From CAZEHS01 sp964424355 (GTDB lineage: Bacteria; Bacillota; Clostridia; Peptostreptococcales; Acidaminobacteraceae): a DNA stretch of 64,000 nt. Shown piece by piece: positions 17,768 to 28,000 of this stretch (position 1 is its first letter; each line of letters starts with the position of its first letter). Below the pieces are notes generated by a model. The model was not told the DNA's origin. It worked only from the letters and a program-made list of their open reading frames with translations, and searched no databases. The stretch spans positions 1 through 64,000 of the forward strand of contig CAYRIO010000011.1 of the NCBI GenBank assembly GCA_964424355.1, written 5' to 3'. The position numbers were made by a program, and so were the translations under genes.

Positions 17768-18427
17768 TCAGACCTTCACAGGACGGCGGAGGGTCAGCAG
17801 CAACCCGGGATCCGCCACCAGGTATTCCGGCGCGTGGGCCTCCAGCTCATCCAGGCTGCCGTAGCCATATAGGACAGCCGCCGCATCGAAGCCCGCGTGC
17901 CGGGCCCCTTCGATATCGAATTTCCGGTCTCCGATCATCAGGACAGAGCCCAGATTCCCCAAATTGCATTTCTCACTGAGATAATCCAGCACCTCTTCCT
18001 TTTTGGTGATGGAACCGTCCAACGTGGCCCCGGCGATGCAGTCGAAATACCCGCTGAGCCCGAAGTGGGTCAGGATTTTTCTAGCGTACACCTCCGGTTT
18101 GCTGGTGGCTACATACAGCAGGATATTGTCTGCTTTCAGGGCTTTCAGGGCGTCTTCAATCCCCGGGTAGGGATGGTTCTCATAGAGCCCCTTCACGGAA
18201 TAGTATTCCCGGTAATAATCCACGGCCTTCATTGCCTGCGAAGGGGAAAGTCCGCATTTTTCAATGAAGCTGTCAAACAGCGGCGGACCGATGAAATCCT
18301 CCAGCACGGCCATTTCGGGGATGGGCTCCTTCATTTTGTTCAGGGCGAACTTGATGGCCTCGGTGATGCCGACCTTGGGATCTGTCAGCGTCCCGTCCAG
18401 GTCGAAGATCATGTGGGTATAGCGCAT
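17768..18427 (-). CDS. HAD phosphatase of the phosphoglycolate phosphatase type
   Basis: 219 residues with nucleophile motif MIFDLDGTLTDPKVGITEAI, a helical C1 cap, the lysine region TSKPEVYARKIL and the acidic motif VLMIGDRKFDIEGA. This is the Gph/PgpB-like HAD-IA group, acting on small phosphomonoesters such as phosphoglycolate or AMP. It is cotranscribed with the M15 peptidase gene. The exact substrate cannot be read from sequence. Confidence 0.87.
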   Translation of the reverse strand: MRYTHMIFDLDGTLTDPKVGITEAIKFALNKMKEPIPEMAVLEDFIGPPLFDSFIEKCGLSPSQAMKAVDYYREYYSVKGLYENHPYPGIEDALKALKADNILLYVATSKPEVYARKILTHFGLSGYFDCIAGATLDGSITKKEEVLDYLSEKCNLGNLGSVLMIGDRKFDIEGARHAGFDAAAVLYGYGSLDELEAHAPEYLVADPGLLLTLRRPVKV

Positions 18428-18543
18428 GGGGGGCTCCTTTCAAGAGAACACAGCCGGACAATCGTCAGCGGCTTAAACGGATGCATGTGTCAAACGTTTA
18501 TACCCCATTATACACGGATTTAAACATTTTTCCGACACGCCCC

Positions 18544-19650
18544 TTAATCCAGCTTCTTATGGAACCGCTTGATTGCCATGGTGAGCAGAATGGTCCCGAT
18601 CAGGGCGATCCCCAGGACATCCTTCCAGATGAATTCGAAACCCACCCCCTTGAGGATGATTCCCCGCATGATGTCATTGAAGTATGTCAGGGGAATGACA
18701 TTTCCCACCATGTAGATCAGCAGGGGCATCCCTTCCCGGGGAAACATGAAGCCCGAGAGCAGGACCGAGGGCAGGATGGATACCAGGGTGAACTGCATGG
18801 CCTGGAGCTGGTTTTCTGCCAAGGTGGAGATCAGCATGCCGATGGCCAGGGCCGTGATGACGAAGAGGAAGCCCAGCCCCAACAGCATGGGCAGGCTGCC
18901 CACCACGGGCACATTGAAATACCACGTGCCAAAGAACAGGGCAATCAGGAAATCCACACTGCCGATGACGATATAGGGAACCATCTTTCCTAAAATCAGC
19001 TCACTGGGCCGCAGGGGCGATACCATCAACTGCTCGATGGTGCCCCGCTCCCGTTCCCGCACCAGGGCGAAGGCGGTCAGCATGATGGTGATGTTCTGCA
19101 TGATCAGGCCGATAAGCCCCGGGATGATGAATTTGGAGCTCTTCATGTTGGGGTTGTACCACACCCGGGTCTTCATCTCCGACAGCTTAAAGGTGCCACC
19201 GGAGAGGGTTTCCATGTTGTAGACGTTGGAAATCAGGTTGCCGCTTTGAAGGGCGGTCCGGGCGATGGTGGGATCGGTACCGTCGATGATCAGCAGGCTC
19301 TCCGGGGTTTCCCCCCGCTTCAGCTTCACGCTGTAGCCGCTGGGGATCATCAGGGCGGTTTTCACGGCGCCCCCGTCCAACAAGGACTCCAGTTCCTTGG
19401 AATTGGTCACTTCCTGGGTCAGATCAAAGTAATTGGAGGCCTGGAACTTCCGCACCAGCTCCCGGCTTTCAAAGGTCTTGTCCCCGTCGTACACCGCCAG
19501 CTTGATATGCTCCACATCCGTTGTGACGGCATAGCCGAATATCAGGGTGAACAGCAGGGGCATCATGATGGCGATCCGCAGGCTGATGGGATCCCGGAAC
19601 ACATGGATGAATTCCTTCCAGACGATGATGCCGAATCGTTTGAGATTCAT
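18544..19650 (-). CDS. ABC-2 type export permease
   Basis: 368 residues: one N-terminal helix, a large extracytoplasmic domain (about 45-180) and five C-terminal helices. RERERGTIEQLMVSPLRPSE is the typical ABC-2 loop that contacts the ATPase. It belongs to the YbhS/YbhR and YhhJ group of drug and toxic-compound exporters. Its ATG overlaps the stop of the ATPase gene by four bases. It is the last gene of the TetR-HlyD-ATPase-permease operon. Only one permease is encoded, so it probably acts as a homodimer. Confidence 0.92.
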   Translation of the reverse strand: MNLKRFGIIVWKEFIHVFRDPISLRIAIMMPLLFTLIFGYAVTTDVEHIKLAVYDGDKTFESRELVRKFQASNYFDLTQEVTNSKELESLLDGGAVKTALMIPSGYSVKLKRGETPESLLIIDGTDPTIARTALQSGNLISNVYNMETLSGGTFKLSEMKTRVWYNPNMKSSKFIIPGLIGLIMQNITIMLTAFALVRERERGTIEQLMVSPLRPSELILGKMVPYIVIGSVDFLIALFFGTWYFNVPVVGSLPMLLGLGFLFVITALAIGMLISTLAENQLQAMQFTLVSILPSVLLSGFMFPREGMPLLIYMVGNVIPLTYFNDIMRGIILKGVGFEFIWKDVLGIALIGTILLTMAIKRFHKKLD

Positions 19651-20450
19651 GAGGATTCACCGCCTTCCGGACCCATGCGGAGGAATTTGATCTCTTCAAA
19701 GGAACTTTTCACCTTATGCCCCGTGGTTTCCTCCACGAAATGGATGAACACATCCTCCAGGTTCTTCGCTTCGTGTTCTTTAATCAGATCTGCCGGGGTT
19801 CCCTGGGCGATGACCTTGCCGTCGAAGATGAAGGAAACCTGATCACAGCTTTGGGCCTCGTCCATATAGTGGGTCGTCACCAGGATGGTGATATCTTGCT
19901 TGGCCAGCTCGTAGATGATTTCCCAGAACACCCGTCGGGCCACAGGATCCACCCCGGCGGTGGGTTCGTCCAGGATCAGGATCCGGGGCTTGTGGATCAG
20001 GGCGCAGCCCAGGGCCAGCCGCTGTTTCCAACCCCCGGAAAGCTTCCCCGCCACCTGATTTTCCCGACCGGTGATCCCCGCCATGGCGATGAGCTGGGTG
20101 ATCCGCTCGTCCCGCTCCCTGCCATGGATCCCATAAAGGGAGGCGAAGAACCGCAGGTTTTCAAGGACCGTCAGATCCTCATACAGGCTGAATTTCTGGG
20201 ACATGTAGCCGATCCGTTGCTTGATCTGCTCCGCTTCCTTGTATACATCCAGGCCGTCGATGACGGCGGTGCCGGCAGTGGGGGTCAGGACCCCGCAGAT
20301 CATCCGGATGGTGGTGGATTTACCGGCGCCATTGGGCCCCAGAACGCCATAGATGCACCCCTTGGGAATACTGAGACTCACATCATCCACCGCCACGAAG
20401 GTGCCGAAGGCCTTCCGCAGCCCGGAAATCTCAATCAGGTTCCCGCTCAT
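19647..20450 (-). CDS. ABC exporter ATPase
   Basis: 267 residues with Walker A GPNGAGKST, Q-loop YMSQKFSLYEDL, signature LSGGWKQRLALG, Walker B ILILDEPTAGVD and H-loop TTHYMDEA. It powers the ABC-2 permease encoded directly downstream (4-base overlap) and lies 4 bases into the end of the membrane-fusion gene. The cluster resembles the YbhGFSR drug exporter. Confidence 0.95.
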   Translation of the reverse strand: MSGNLIEISGLRKAFGTFVAVDDVSLSIPKGCIYGVLGPNGAGKSTTIRMICGVLTPTAGTAVIDGLDVYKEAEQIKQRIGYMSQKFSLYEDLTVLENLRFFASLYGIHGRERDERITQLIAMAGITGRENQVAGKLSGGWKQRLALGCALIHKPRILILDEPTAGVDPVARRVFWEIIYELAKQDITILVTTHYMDEAQSCDQVSFIFDGKVIAQGTPADLIKEHEAKNLEDVFIHFVEETTGHKVKSSFEEIKFLRMGPEGGESS

Positions 20451-21490
20451 GATTTCCCTTCTTTCAGGGCCACATCCAGGAACATGCCGGGCTTCACGGT
20501 ACCCGTGGCATCCTTGATATCCACCCGGACCTCATAGACCATCTCCTGCTTGCTCTGCTTGGATTCGATATTCTTCGGTGTGAATTCCGCCTTGGGGGAA
20601 ATATAGGTGACGGTCCCCGCAATCCCTTTATCCTTCAGGAAATCATCGGTGAACTGCACCTGCATGCCGGTATGGACCCGGTTCAGCTGAATCTCCGGCA
20701 CGTAGATCTTCACCTCCATTTTACTGAGGTCCACCAGGGTCACGGCCCGGGTTCCCGGGGCAATCCGCTCTCCAGCCTGGTAATTGACGGATTGGAGAAT
20801 CCCGTCAGCGGGGCTGTAAAGGGTTCCCTTAGCGATGGTCCGCTCCAGATCCTGAATATCCAGCTGTTTTAATTCCACATCCAGGGCTGCCGCGCTCTTG
20901 GTCTGCACCGTGGCCCCCTCTTCGGTCAGGGCCAGGGCGGCATCCAGGGCGTCCTTCTGCTTGACCAGGCCGTCGTACTTCGCCTGTTCCCGGTCCACTG
21001 CCCGGCGAGCTGTATCCAGCTGATTTTCAGAACCCGCTCCGGAATCAAAGAGGGCTTTGGCTGTGGTGTAATCCTTTTTCAGATACTCCAGCTCCTTGGC
21101 GGAGCCGCTGATCTGCTGGTTGACGCTGTCCCGGTTTGCCTTGGCCTGACGGATCTGATTCACGCTGTTGCCGTCCTTCAGATCGGCCTCCTTCAGCCTT
21201 GCCAGCTCCAGGGCTTTCTGGGCCATATCCCGTTTGATGGTGTAGTCCGAGATGTCCAGGGTCATGAGGATCTGGCCTTTTGTAACCGTTTCGCCGTCCT
21301 GCACGCTGACGGTCTGAATGGTGCCGGAAATTTCTGGGGAAATATCGATCTGATCCGCCTCTACGCTGCCGGTGAAAACCAAGTCCTCAGAGAGCTCACC
21401 GGGATTCAGATAATAATACACAAGGCTTGCGGCGGCGATCAACACCAGTACCAGAATGATGGGCTTCTTGCCATGGGCAGTTGTCTTCAT
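20447..21490 (-). CDS. HlyD-family membrane fusion protein
   Basis: 347 residues: one N-terminal membrane anchor (about 10-27), a lipoyl-like half motif (TIQTVSVQDGETVTKGQILMTLD), a long coiled-coil hairpin (about 85-190), a second lipoyl half and beta-barrel domain. In a Gram-positive cell it would be an extracytoplasmic accessory to the ABC exporter encoded just downstream. Overlaps of four bases on both sides show tight translational coupling. Confidence 0.93.
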   Translation of the reverse strand: MKTTAHGKKPIILVLVLIAAASLVYYYLNPGELSEDLVFTGSVEADQIDISPEISGTIQTVSVQDGETVTKGQILMTLDISDYTIKRDMAQKALELARLKEADLKDGNSVNQIRQAKANRDSVNQQISGSAKELEYLKKDYTTAKALFDSGAGSENQLDTARRAVDREQAKYDGLVKQKDALDAALALTEEGATVQTKSAAALDVELKQLDIQDLERTIAKGTLYSPADGILQSVNYQAGERIAPGTRAVTLVDLSKMEVKIYVPEIQLNRVHTGMQVQFTDDFLKDKGIAGTVTYISPKAEFTPKNIESKQSKQEMVYEVRVDIKDATGTVKPGMFLDVALKEGKS

Positions 21491-22122
21491 AGGGATTCTC
21501 CTCGTTTTTTCATGCCGTTCATCAGGATTTCGATGATCATGTCGATTTCAGCCTCCAGCTCCAGCCCTGTGGGAACGGCCTCCGGCAGCACTCTGCGCTG
21601 AACCAGCATCAGGAGCACGCCGCCAATCATCGTTCTAAAGGCGGTGATTGGGGGAATGTCATCCCTGAAGATCCCGTTCTTCACGAAGTCCGAATAGACC
21701 TTCTCCCCATAGCGGATCACCTTCAGGAGAATCTTGTTCACCACCAGGGCCATGATTTCCTCGTGGTACTGCATCTCAATGAGGATCACCTTGAAATGGT
21801 CACTCATCTTGTTGAAGAGGGCCACCCGGTCCATGACGATGGTTTTCAGCATCACCTCCGGGGGAGCGCCCTGATTCTCTTCATAGATCTTTTCCAAGGG
21901 GTTCATGACAAGCTCTTCGCTGATGAGCTCGATGAACTTCATGACCACCTTCAGCAGCATGTCCTTCTTTTGAGGGAAATAGCGAAAGATTGTCCCCTCA
22001 GCCACCTGGGCCTCCTTGGCGATTTCACTGGTGGATGCCCCGGCGTACCCTTTTTCCGAAAACAGATTCAGTGCAGCCTCCAAAATCCGTTCCTCTGTCA
22101 TTTCCCGCTTGCTCTTCGCCAT
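21487..22122 (-). CDS. TetR-family repressor of the export operon
   Basis: 211 residues with an N-terminal TetR helix-turn-helix (GYAGASTSEIAKEAQVAEGTIFRYFPQKKDML) and a ligand domain of ordinary length. It is the first gene of the operon, followed with a 4-base overlap by the HlyD gene. The promoter region upstream carries two palindromes at the right places for operators, so autoregulation with the exporter is likely. The inducer is unknown. Confidence 0.93.
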   Translation of the reverse strand: MAKSKREMTEERILEAALNLFSEKGYAGASTSEIAKEAQVAEGTIFRYFPQKKDMLLKVVMKFIELISEELVMNPLEKIYEENQGAPPEVMLKTIVMDRVALFNKMSDHFKVILIEMQYHEEIMALVVNKILLKVIRYGEKVYSDFVKNGIFRDDIPPITAFRTMIGGVLLMLVQRRVLPEAVPTGLELEAEIDMIIEILMNGMKKRGESL

Positions 22123-22223
22123 GGTTTCACTCCTTATCGCAGCGCAATTGCGCTATTTTTATTGAAAAGAGCACCGCCTGCTATTCCCCGAAACAGCCTT
22201 CCCAGAGTGTTTTTAGAAATATG

Positions 22224-22303
22224 AGTGAGTGCTCACTTTTATTATCTGCTTCTTCCTTCTCTTTGTCAAGCAGAATAATGAGTGATTACTCATTATTCTG
22301 CTT
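22224..22303 (-). promoter_or_regulatory. Promoter of the TetR export operon with two candidate operators
   Basis: On the minus strand TTGACA (22269-22264) and GATAAT (22246-22241) are exactly 17 bases apart. A 16-bp perfect inverted repeat (AAGCAGAATAATGAGT, 22268-22283 with 22288-22303, loop GATT) touches the -35 box, and a second palindrome, GTGAGTGCTCAC (22225-22236), lies just past the -10 box near +1. Both contain GAGT/ACTC-type half sites. This is the expected layout for a self-repressing TetR operon. Confidence 0.75.
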
Positions 22304-22320
22304 TCCCTTATTGATACCCA

Positions 22321-22354
22321 ACAAAAAGGAGCCCCACCAAATAGGTGAGGCTCC
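22321..22354 (-). terminator. Terminator of the repeat surface-protein gene
   Basis: GGAGCCCCACC (22328-22338) pairs with GGTGAGGCTCC (22344-22354) with one wobble; on the minus strand TTTTTGTTGGG follows. Confidence 0.8.
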
Positions 22355-22370
22355 CGAACCATTCTGATGA

Positions 22371-24815
22371 CTACTTACGTCTTAACAATGCTCCCAGTGC
22401 AGTGATCATGCCGCCCAGTCCGTAAAAGAGTTCAGCGGGCAGTTCACCGGTTTTAGGAAGAACAGGTACGCCTTGAGGAATAACCTCTTCAATGATGATA
22501 GGTGCAGGATCAGCGGATGATTCTACAGCCGGTACAGCTTGGGGAACCACTTCAGGAACCCCTTGAGGTGTTGGTTCAGTTGTGATGGTTGTATTTCCAC
22601 CGCCACCGCCGCCACCACCGCCACCGCCACCGCCGCCCCCACCAGAGGTTGTACGGGTGTTGAGGATGCTCAGGTTCTCAGCGTCTACGCTTGAAATCAG
22701 AATGCTTTGACCATTAGGATAGCTTACTGTATAACCTGATGGTACCGAGCTTTCTACAATATTATAGGTACTTTCGATGTTCAGGTTGGTGAATGTTGTT
22801 TTCAGGCCCTCAGTCACCTGAGAGGTTACTAGGACATCACCTTCGCCGGTTACGAGATACAGGTTCACTGTTACCTCTGCGGTGTTGGCGTTGCTGTAAG
22901 ATTTTGTAACAACCAGACTGCCTTTTTCAGGATCCACTGGGATCAGGGTGTTCAAGATTCCCAGATTAGCGGTGTTGTTCTCCCCGAATACGACTGCCTG
23001 TCCATCCGGGTAGCTGGCATTATAGCCGCTGGGAACCGGATTTTCTGTGATTTTGTAGGACTTTTGGAGATCCAGATTGATGAAGGTGGTGACATGGGCC
23101 ACAGTCTCTTGGCTGACTACCAGGACATCGCCGATTTCTGTCACTTCATACAGTCCAACTGTTACTTCAGCTGCGCTTTGATCGCTGAAGGTCTTTGTTA
23201 CGGTGAGGCTGCCTTTTTCAGGATCCACTGGGATCAGGGTGTTCAGGATTCCCAGATTAGCGGTGTTGTTCTCCCCGAATACGACGGCCTGTCCATCCGG
23301 GTAGCTGGCATTGTAGCCGCTTGGAACCGGATTTTCCATGATTTTGTAGGACTTTTGGAGATCCAGATCGGTGAAGGTAGTGACATGGGCCACAGTCTCT
23401 TGGCTGGCTACCAGGACATCGCCGATTTCTGTCACTTCATACAGTCCAACTGTTACTTCAGCTGCGCTTTGATCGCTGAAGGTCTTTGTTACGGTGAGGC
23501 TGCCTTTTTCAGGATCCACTGGGATCAGGGTGTTCAGGATTCCCAGATTAGCGGTGTTGTTCTCCCCGAATACGACGGCCTGTCCATCCGGGTAGCTGGC
23601 ATTGTAGCCGCTTGGAACCGGATTTTCCATGATTTTGTAGGACTTTTGGAGATCCAGATCGGTGAAGGTAGTGACATGGGCCACAGTCTCTTGGCTGGCT
23701 ACCAGGACATCGCCGATTTCTGTCACTTCATACAGTCCAACCGTGATTTCAGCTGCGCTTTGATCACTGAAGGTTTTGATTACTGTGAGGCTGCCTTTTT
23801 CAGGATCCACAGGAATCAGGGTGTTTAGAATACTGAGTGTAACCGAGTTGCCTTCATTGAAGAAAGCAGATTGGCCATCAGGATAAGTGGCAGTATAGCC
23901 TGAAACATTTGGATTTTCAACAATCTTATAGTTTTTTTCAAGATCCAGTTCCCCAAAAGTGGTTGTGTGGTTTACTGTCTCTTGTGAGGTTACTAAGACA
24001 TCGCCATCGATAGTCACTTCATATAAGGATACGGTTACTTCACTTTGGTTCTGATCACTGAACATTTTATTCACTGTCAGGGAACCGTAAACTTCGTCTA
24101 AAGGACAATTCGTCAGACTGATGGCGCCGCTCCAAAGAACTCCGGTGCCCGGGTGGCCCGGTCTTTGGTAAGCTTTGAACATGTAGTTCCCGATAGAGCC
24201 ATTGGGATTATCGGAGGGATCGTAGGTCATTGTGTAGGATTCGCCATTTTCCAGAGCTGGGATGGTTCCAGAAGCTATAACCACACCACTCTTAGGGTTT
24301 CCGGATGCGATCCAGTAAAGCTCCCAAGTTGATTCGCCTGTCATATCTCTGGAACTCCAACCATTTCTCACTTCGGCTGAAACCAATTCACAGGTGCCGT
24401 CTTCTCCAATGAAGCTGAGAGAACTCTTATCCCAACCGCCGTGATCGCCGCCCAGGGCACTTATATCACCCGTGTCACTGCTAACGATAGGGTCACTGCT
24501 GACTACCGGTTCACTGTCGACTGCCGGATCACTGTCGACTGCCGGCTCACTGCTAACTGCCGGCTCACTGCTAACTGCCGGCTCACCGCTGACTGCCGGA
24601 TCACCGCTAACTGCCGGCTCACCGCTGACTGCCGGATCATCGCTGACTGCCGGATCATCGCTGACTGCCGGATCATCGCTGACTGCCGGAGCTGCACCGT
24701 CGCCTTGTACCAGTGAATCTGCAAATGCGCTTCCCATATTCACGGGAAGCCCCATGGACAACACCATGATTCCTATCAGTAAGTAAGTCAACGTCCTTTT
24801 TATTGTTCTTCTCAT
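22371..24815 (-). CDS. LPKTG-anchored surface protein with near-identical 97-residue repeats
   Basis: 814 residues from ATG at 24815 (GGGTGG upstream). Order: signal peptide (about 1-33); a low-complexity stretch of PAVSDD/PAVSGE/PAVSSE units; an N-terminal domain; about five prealbumin-like (Cna-B/SpaA-type) repeats beginning GSLTVTKTFSDQSAAEVTVG; a 17-glycine linker; sorting signal LPKTG, a hydrophobic helix and RRK. The repeats carry YEVTEIGDVLV and GYNASYPDGQ blocks. Such proteins are covalently attached to peptidoglycan by sortase and act as stalked adhesins or minor pilins. A sortase gene lies 4 kb upstream on the same strand. The promoter overlaps a Fur-box-like palindrome. Confidence 0.9.
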   Translation of the reverse strand: MRRTIKRTLTYLLIGIMVLSMGLPVNMGSAFADSLVQGDGAAPAVSDDPAVSDDPAVSDDPAVSGEPAVSGDPAVSGEPAVSSEPAVSSEPAVDSDPAVDSEPVVSSDPIVSSDTGDISALGGDHGGWDKSSLSFIGEDGTCELVSAEVRNGWSSRDMTGESTWELYWIASGNPKSGVVIASGTIPALENGESYTMTYDPSDNPNGSIGNYMFKAYQRPGHPGTGVLWSGAISLTNCPLDEVYGSLTVNKMFSDQNQSEVTVSLYEVTIDGDVLVTSQETVNHTTTFGELDLEKNYKIVENPNVSGYTATYPDGQSAFFNEGNSVTLSILNTLIPVDPEKGSLTVIKTFSDQSAAEITVGLYEVTEIGDVLVASQETVAHVTTFTDLDLQKSYKIMENPVPSGYNASYPDGQAVVFGENNTANLGILNTLIPVDPEKGSLTVTKTFSDQSAAEVTVGLYEVTEIGDVLVASQETVAHVTTFTDLDLQKSYKIMENPVPSGYNASYPDGQAVVFGENNTANLGILNTLIPVDPEKGSLTVTKTFSDQSAAEVTVGLYEVTEIGDVLVVSQETVAHVTTFINLDLQKSYKITENPVPSGYNASYPDGQAVVFGENNTANLGILNTLIPVDPEKGSLVVTKSYSNANTAEVTVNLYLVTGEGDVLVTSQVTEGLKTTFTNLNIESTYNIVESSVPSGYTVSYPNGQSILISSVDAENLSILNTRTTSGGGGGGGGGGGGGGGGNTTITTEPTPQGVPEVVPQAVPAVESSADPAPIIIEEVIPQGVPVLPKTGELPAELFYGLGGMITALGALLRRK
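22930..23802. repeat. Three tandem 291-bp in-frame repeats
   Basis: The junction GGATCCACTGGGATCAGG recurs at 22930, 23221 and 23512, and in diverged form at 23803, each 291 bases (97 codons) apart. The central copies are almost identical at the DNA level, including silent positions. This points to recent unequal recombination or conversion and so a variable repeat number between strains. Confidence 0.9.
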
Positions 24816-24900
24816 ATGGCCCACCCTTTCTTCTGTCGTTCCTTGTTGTCGGGATACGGTTATCTATTTGACTGCCGAAGCAGCTTCAAACTTTTTAATT

Positions 24901-24951
24901 GATAACGATTATCGTTATGGTTATTATATTCCCTTTTGTAATGTTTTTAAA
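24901..24951 (-). promoter_or_regulatory. Promoter with overlapping Fur-box-like palindrome
   Basis: On the minus strand TTTAAA (24951-24946) and TATAAT (24928-24923) are 17 bases apart. The predicted start of transcription falls inside GATAACGATTATCGTTATG (24901-24919), which matches the classical 19-base Fur box at 15 positions and contains the perfect inverted repeat ATAACGA/TCGTTAT. Iron-dependent repression of the downstream surface-protein gene is inferred. Confidence 0.6.
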
Positions 24952-24990
24952 CATGTAATCATATCATTTTATTATTTATTTTCGATCACA

Positions 24991-25021
24991 TAGAAAAAGG
25001 CCTCCCAAAATGGGAGACCTT
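24991..25021 (-). terminator. Terminator of the larger surface-protein gene
   Basis: AAGGCCTCCCA (24997-25008 region) pairs with TGGGAGACCTT (25011-25021) with one wobble; minus-strand TTTTTCTATG follows. Confidence 0.8.
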
Positions 25022-25041
25022 CGTCCTACTGCATCAATCGG

Positions 25042-28000
25042 TTATTTCTTACGTCGCATCAGGATGCCTAGAGCCGCAAGAGCGCTACCTAAGCCATAGA
25101 ACAGGCTGGGTGCAACCTCGCCGGTTTTAGGAAGTGCCGGTACGCCTTGAGGGATTACTTCATCAAGTATTACCGGTGTCGGTTCGGGGATTGGTTCAAT
25201 GACCGGTACACCTAATGGTGTAGGCTCTGTTGGAACCGTTGTTGTGGTGGTGGTACGATGACTCCCGCCGCCACCGCCACCGCTGCTGCGACGATCGACA
25301 ATTGCCGTGTCGGTGTCACTGACTGTACGTTCCTGCGGATCGTATCCAGTGACTGTCGCAGTGTTGGTGAATTGGCCGCCATCATCCCAGCTGTTGATGG
25401 TATAGTCTGCCGTGAATGTTTGGCTGGCGCCGGCAGCCAGGTTGTCAATGGTCGTACTCCAGCCGATGGTATCATCCTTCACTTCAATGCTCATCAGCGG
25501 GGTATTCCCCGTGTTGGTAACCACAAAGGTATAGGTCACTGTCGTGCCGGTGGTCACCGAAGTGCTGCTGACGCTCTTTTCAATGTCAATGGCCGGTTGT
25601 TGCAGGGTGTTCACAACATATACCACGACACCGGAATTGCCATCGATATAGAATTCAGCATTCGGATCAAGATTTGTGGAATAGCCATCGGGGGTCATTT
25701 CAATCAGACGGTAGGTTCCGCCAACCCTCAATCCTTCAAAGAGGGCAACACCGTTCGCATCTGTGGTCATCATCATCGGAGCTGGCACAGAAACGAAGTT
25801 ATCGGTGGGGATAGGGGTATCCACATTTTCAAACAGTCTGAATTCAACGCCGCTATGAGCGGGGCCTTCCAACGTGCCGATGGTTTTGATAACCGTCAGC
25901 GTATTGGGAATTCGGGTATTGACAACATGGACCGTTACGCCGTCAGCGTCAATCTGGACCAGCTGTCCGACATCGGGGAGGCTTGTTCGGTAGCCCTCAG
26001 GGACTATTTCAGTCAGCAGGTATGTCTGACCAACTACCAAGCCTTCGAATACGGCATAGCCGCCGACATTCGTTGTTGCACTCATGCCTTGTTGAACCGC
26101 AGCGGCAATTTCTTCACGGGCGGGGGTTAAATTGAAGATGACCCCTTCATGCGCTGGCCCTTCGCTGCTGCCAATGGTTTTGATGACTGTCAGGGTGCTG
26201 ATTTGTGTGTTGACGACCGGAACAGCGATCACCTGGTTGTTTTCAGTCAAGGTGTAGCTGTTGCTCTCGTCCAAATCACTCTCAAACCCGTCATTCTGGG
26301 CTTCATGGAGGTGATAGGTTGAACCGGCCAGCAACCCGCTGAACAGTGCCTTCCCTTCAGCATTCGTCACAGCGGTCATAAGTCGGGTTGTCCCATGAGC
26401 ACTTGCAGTGCCTTCATACAGCTCGAAGGTGACGCCTTCGTGGAATGCCCCTGTGTTGCTCAAGGTTTTAACAACCTCAATGCTGCCGGTCTGATGGGTG
26501 TTAATTACATTTACCGTAGCTGTCTGGTGATCAAAGCTCAAAACATATTCATTATTTACGGGAAGGTTGGTTTGATAGTACTGAGGCACAACCTCCACCA
26601 GGTGATACCTGAATCCGCCTTGGAGATTATCGAACAGGATACGCCCGTTTGAATCCGTAACACCCGAATCTACTTGACGCCAATCCCAGTTATGTCCTGG
26701 GCCATGAACAGGCAGCCAGGCCATCAGATTGAATTGGATCCCTGAATGGGGATCGCCATTGGCCGTCTCAAGTGTTTTTATGACGGAGATGCTCCAACAT
26801 GGAATTTCAGTGTTCAAAACATTCACAACGATTTCCCGATCCTTGCCAATCGTATAGACATGATCGGAATCCAGATTAGTGGTATAACCACTGGGGATAG
26901 TCTCTCTGATTGTGTATTGAGAACCAGCCGCCAAGCCACTGAAAATCAATTCACCGGATGCGTTGGTCACGCCAGTGATGGGGTCACCGCCACCGACGGG
27001 ATACAATCCGAATGTGATGCCTGATTGAGGCTGATCCGGACCTTTTTTCTCAATCATCTTGATGATCTTCAGAGAACCGATATCCACCATGTTTACAACA
27101 TGTACCGATATCGTCTGATTCGCCGCGATCGTGTAGGATGCGGAAGAATTCAGATCCGTGGAATACCCCGCGGGGATGGCCTCACTGATGGTATACTTGG
27201 CGCCATCCAGAAGCCCTGTGAATAGGATACGGCCCTCACTGTCCGTTGTCCCGGATACTGAGGATCCATTCCCCACTGGAAGGAGCGTGAAGGTGACACC
27301 GCTTTGAGGATCTCCCTCAACACTGCCGATCGTCTTGATGATTTCAAGAGATCCCGTAAGAGGCACTTTATCTACTTTAAAGTTGTCGTTCTTCACATTT
27401 TGAAAATCTGCAGTTAAGCTGATATCTACGCTGTACTCGTTGCCATTGTTACCTGTATCGTCGTAGCCTTGGGTTCCGTCAGAGGCTTTCTTGACGAGAT
27501 CCCATAATCTGAAGGCCATGCCGCCTTCACCGCCTGTGGCGATATTCCCCAGGTCCATCCCATCCGGGCCGACCTTGAACGTAGCGCCATCGCTCATTCC
27601 CAAAAGTTTGCCGGGATTTCTCCCGTTGCCAGGCTCAGTAACCCGAACAAAATAGGAGAGATTGGGCGCCAAGCTCTTGGCGTTAATCAGAACATCGTAC
27701 TTGTCCGTATAACGCACGTTCTGATCCTGAGTTCCTGTTGCATCGGTTGTCCACATACTGCCGGCGCCACTCGCCTCAACATCTGCCATTGGAATGACTG
27801 CCGCCTGAACCAGGGGCACTTCCACTACCAGAGCTGGTTCCTCTGCAGGAGCCGGATCCTCAGCAGGTGCCGGGTCTTCAGCAGGTGCCGGGTCTTCAGC
27901 AGGTGCCGGATCTTCAGCAGGTGCCGGATCTTCATTTGGTGCTGCAGGCTCTTCAGCTGGCGGCGTCGCAAGCTGTTCTTCAGCCGGAGCCGGGTCTGCC

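Noticed and set aside
23064..23828. Plus-strand frame with internal repeats
   Set aside because: Its repeats only mirror the 291-bp repeats of the surface-protein gene on the other strand.
24490..24690. Short repeats that look like a CRISPR array or minisatellite
   Set aside because: They are in-frame codons for PAVSDD-like units of the surface protein; there are no unique spacers and no cas genes.
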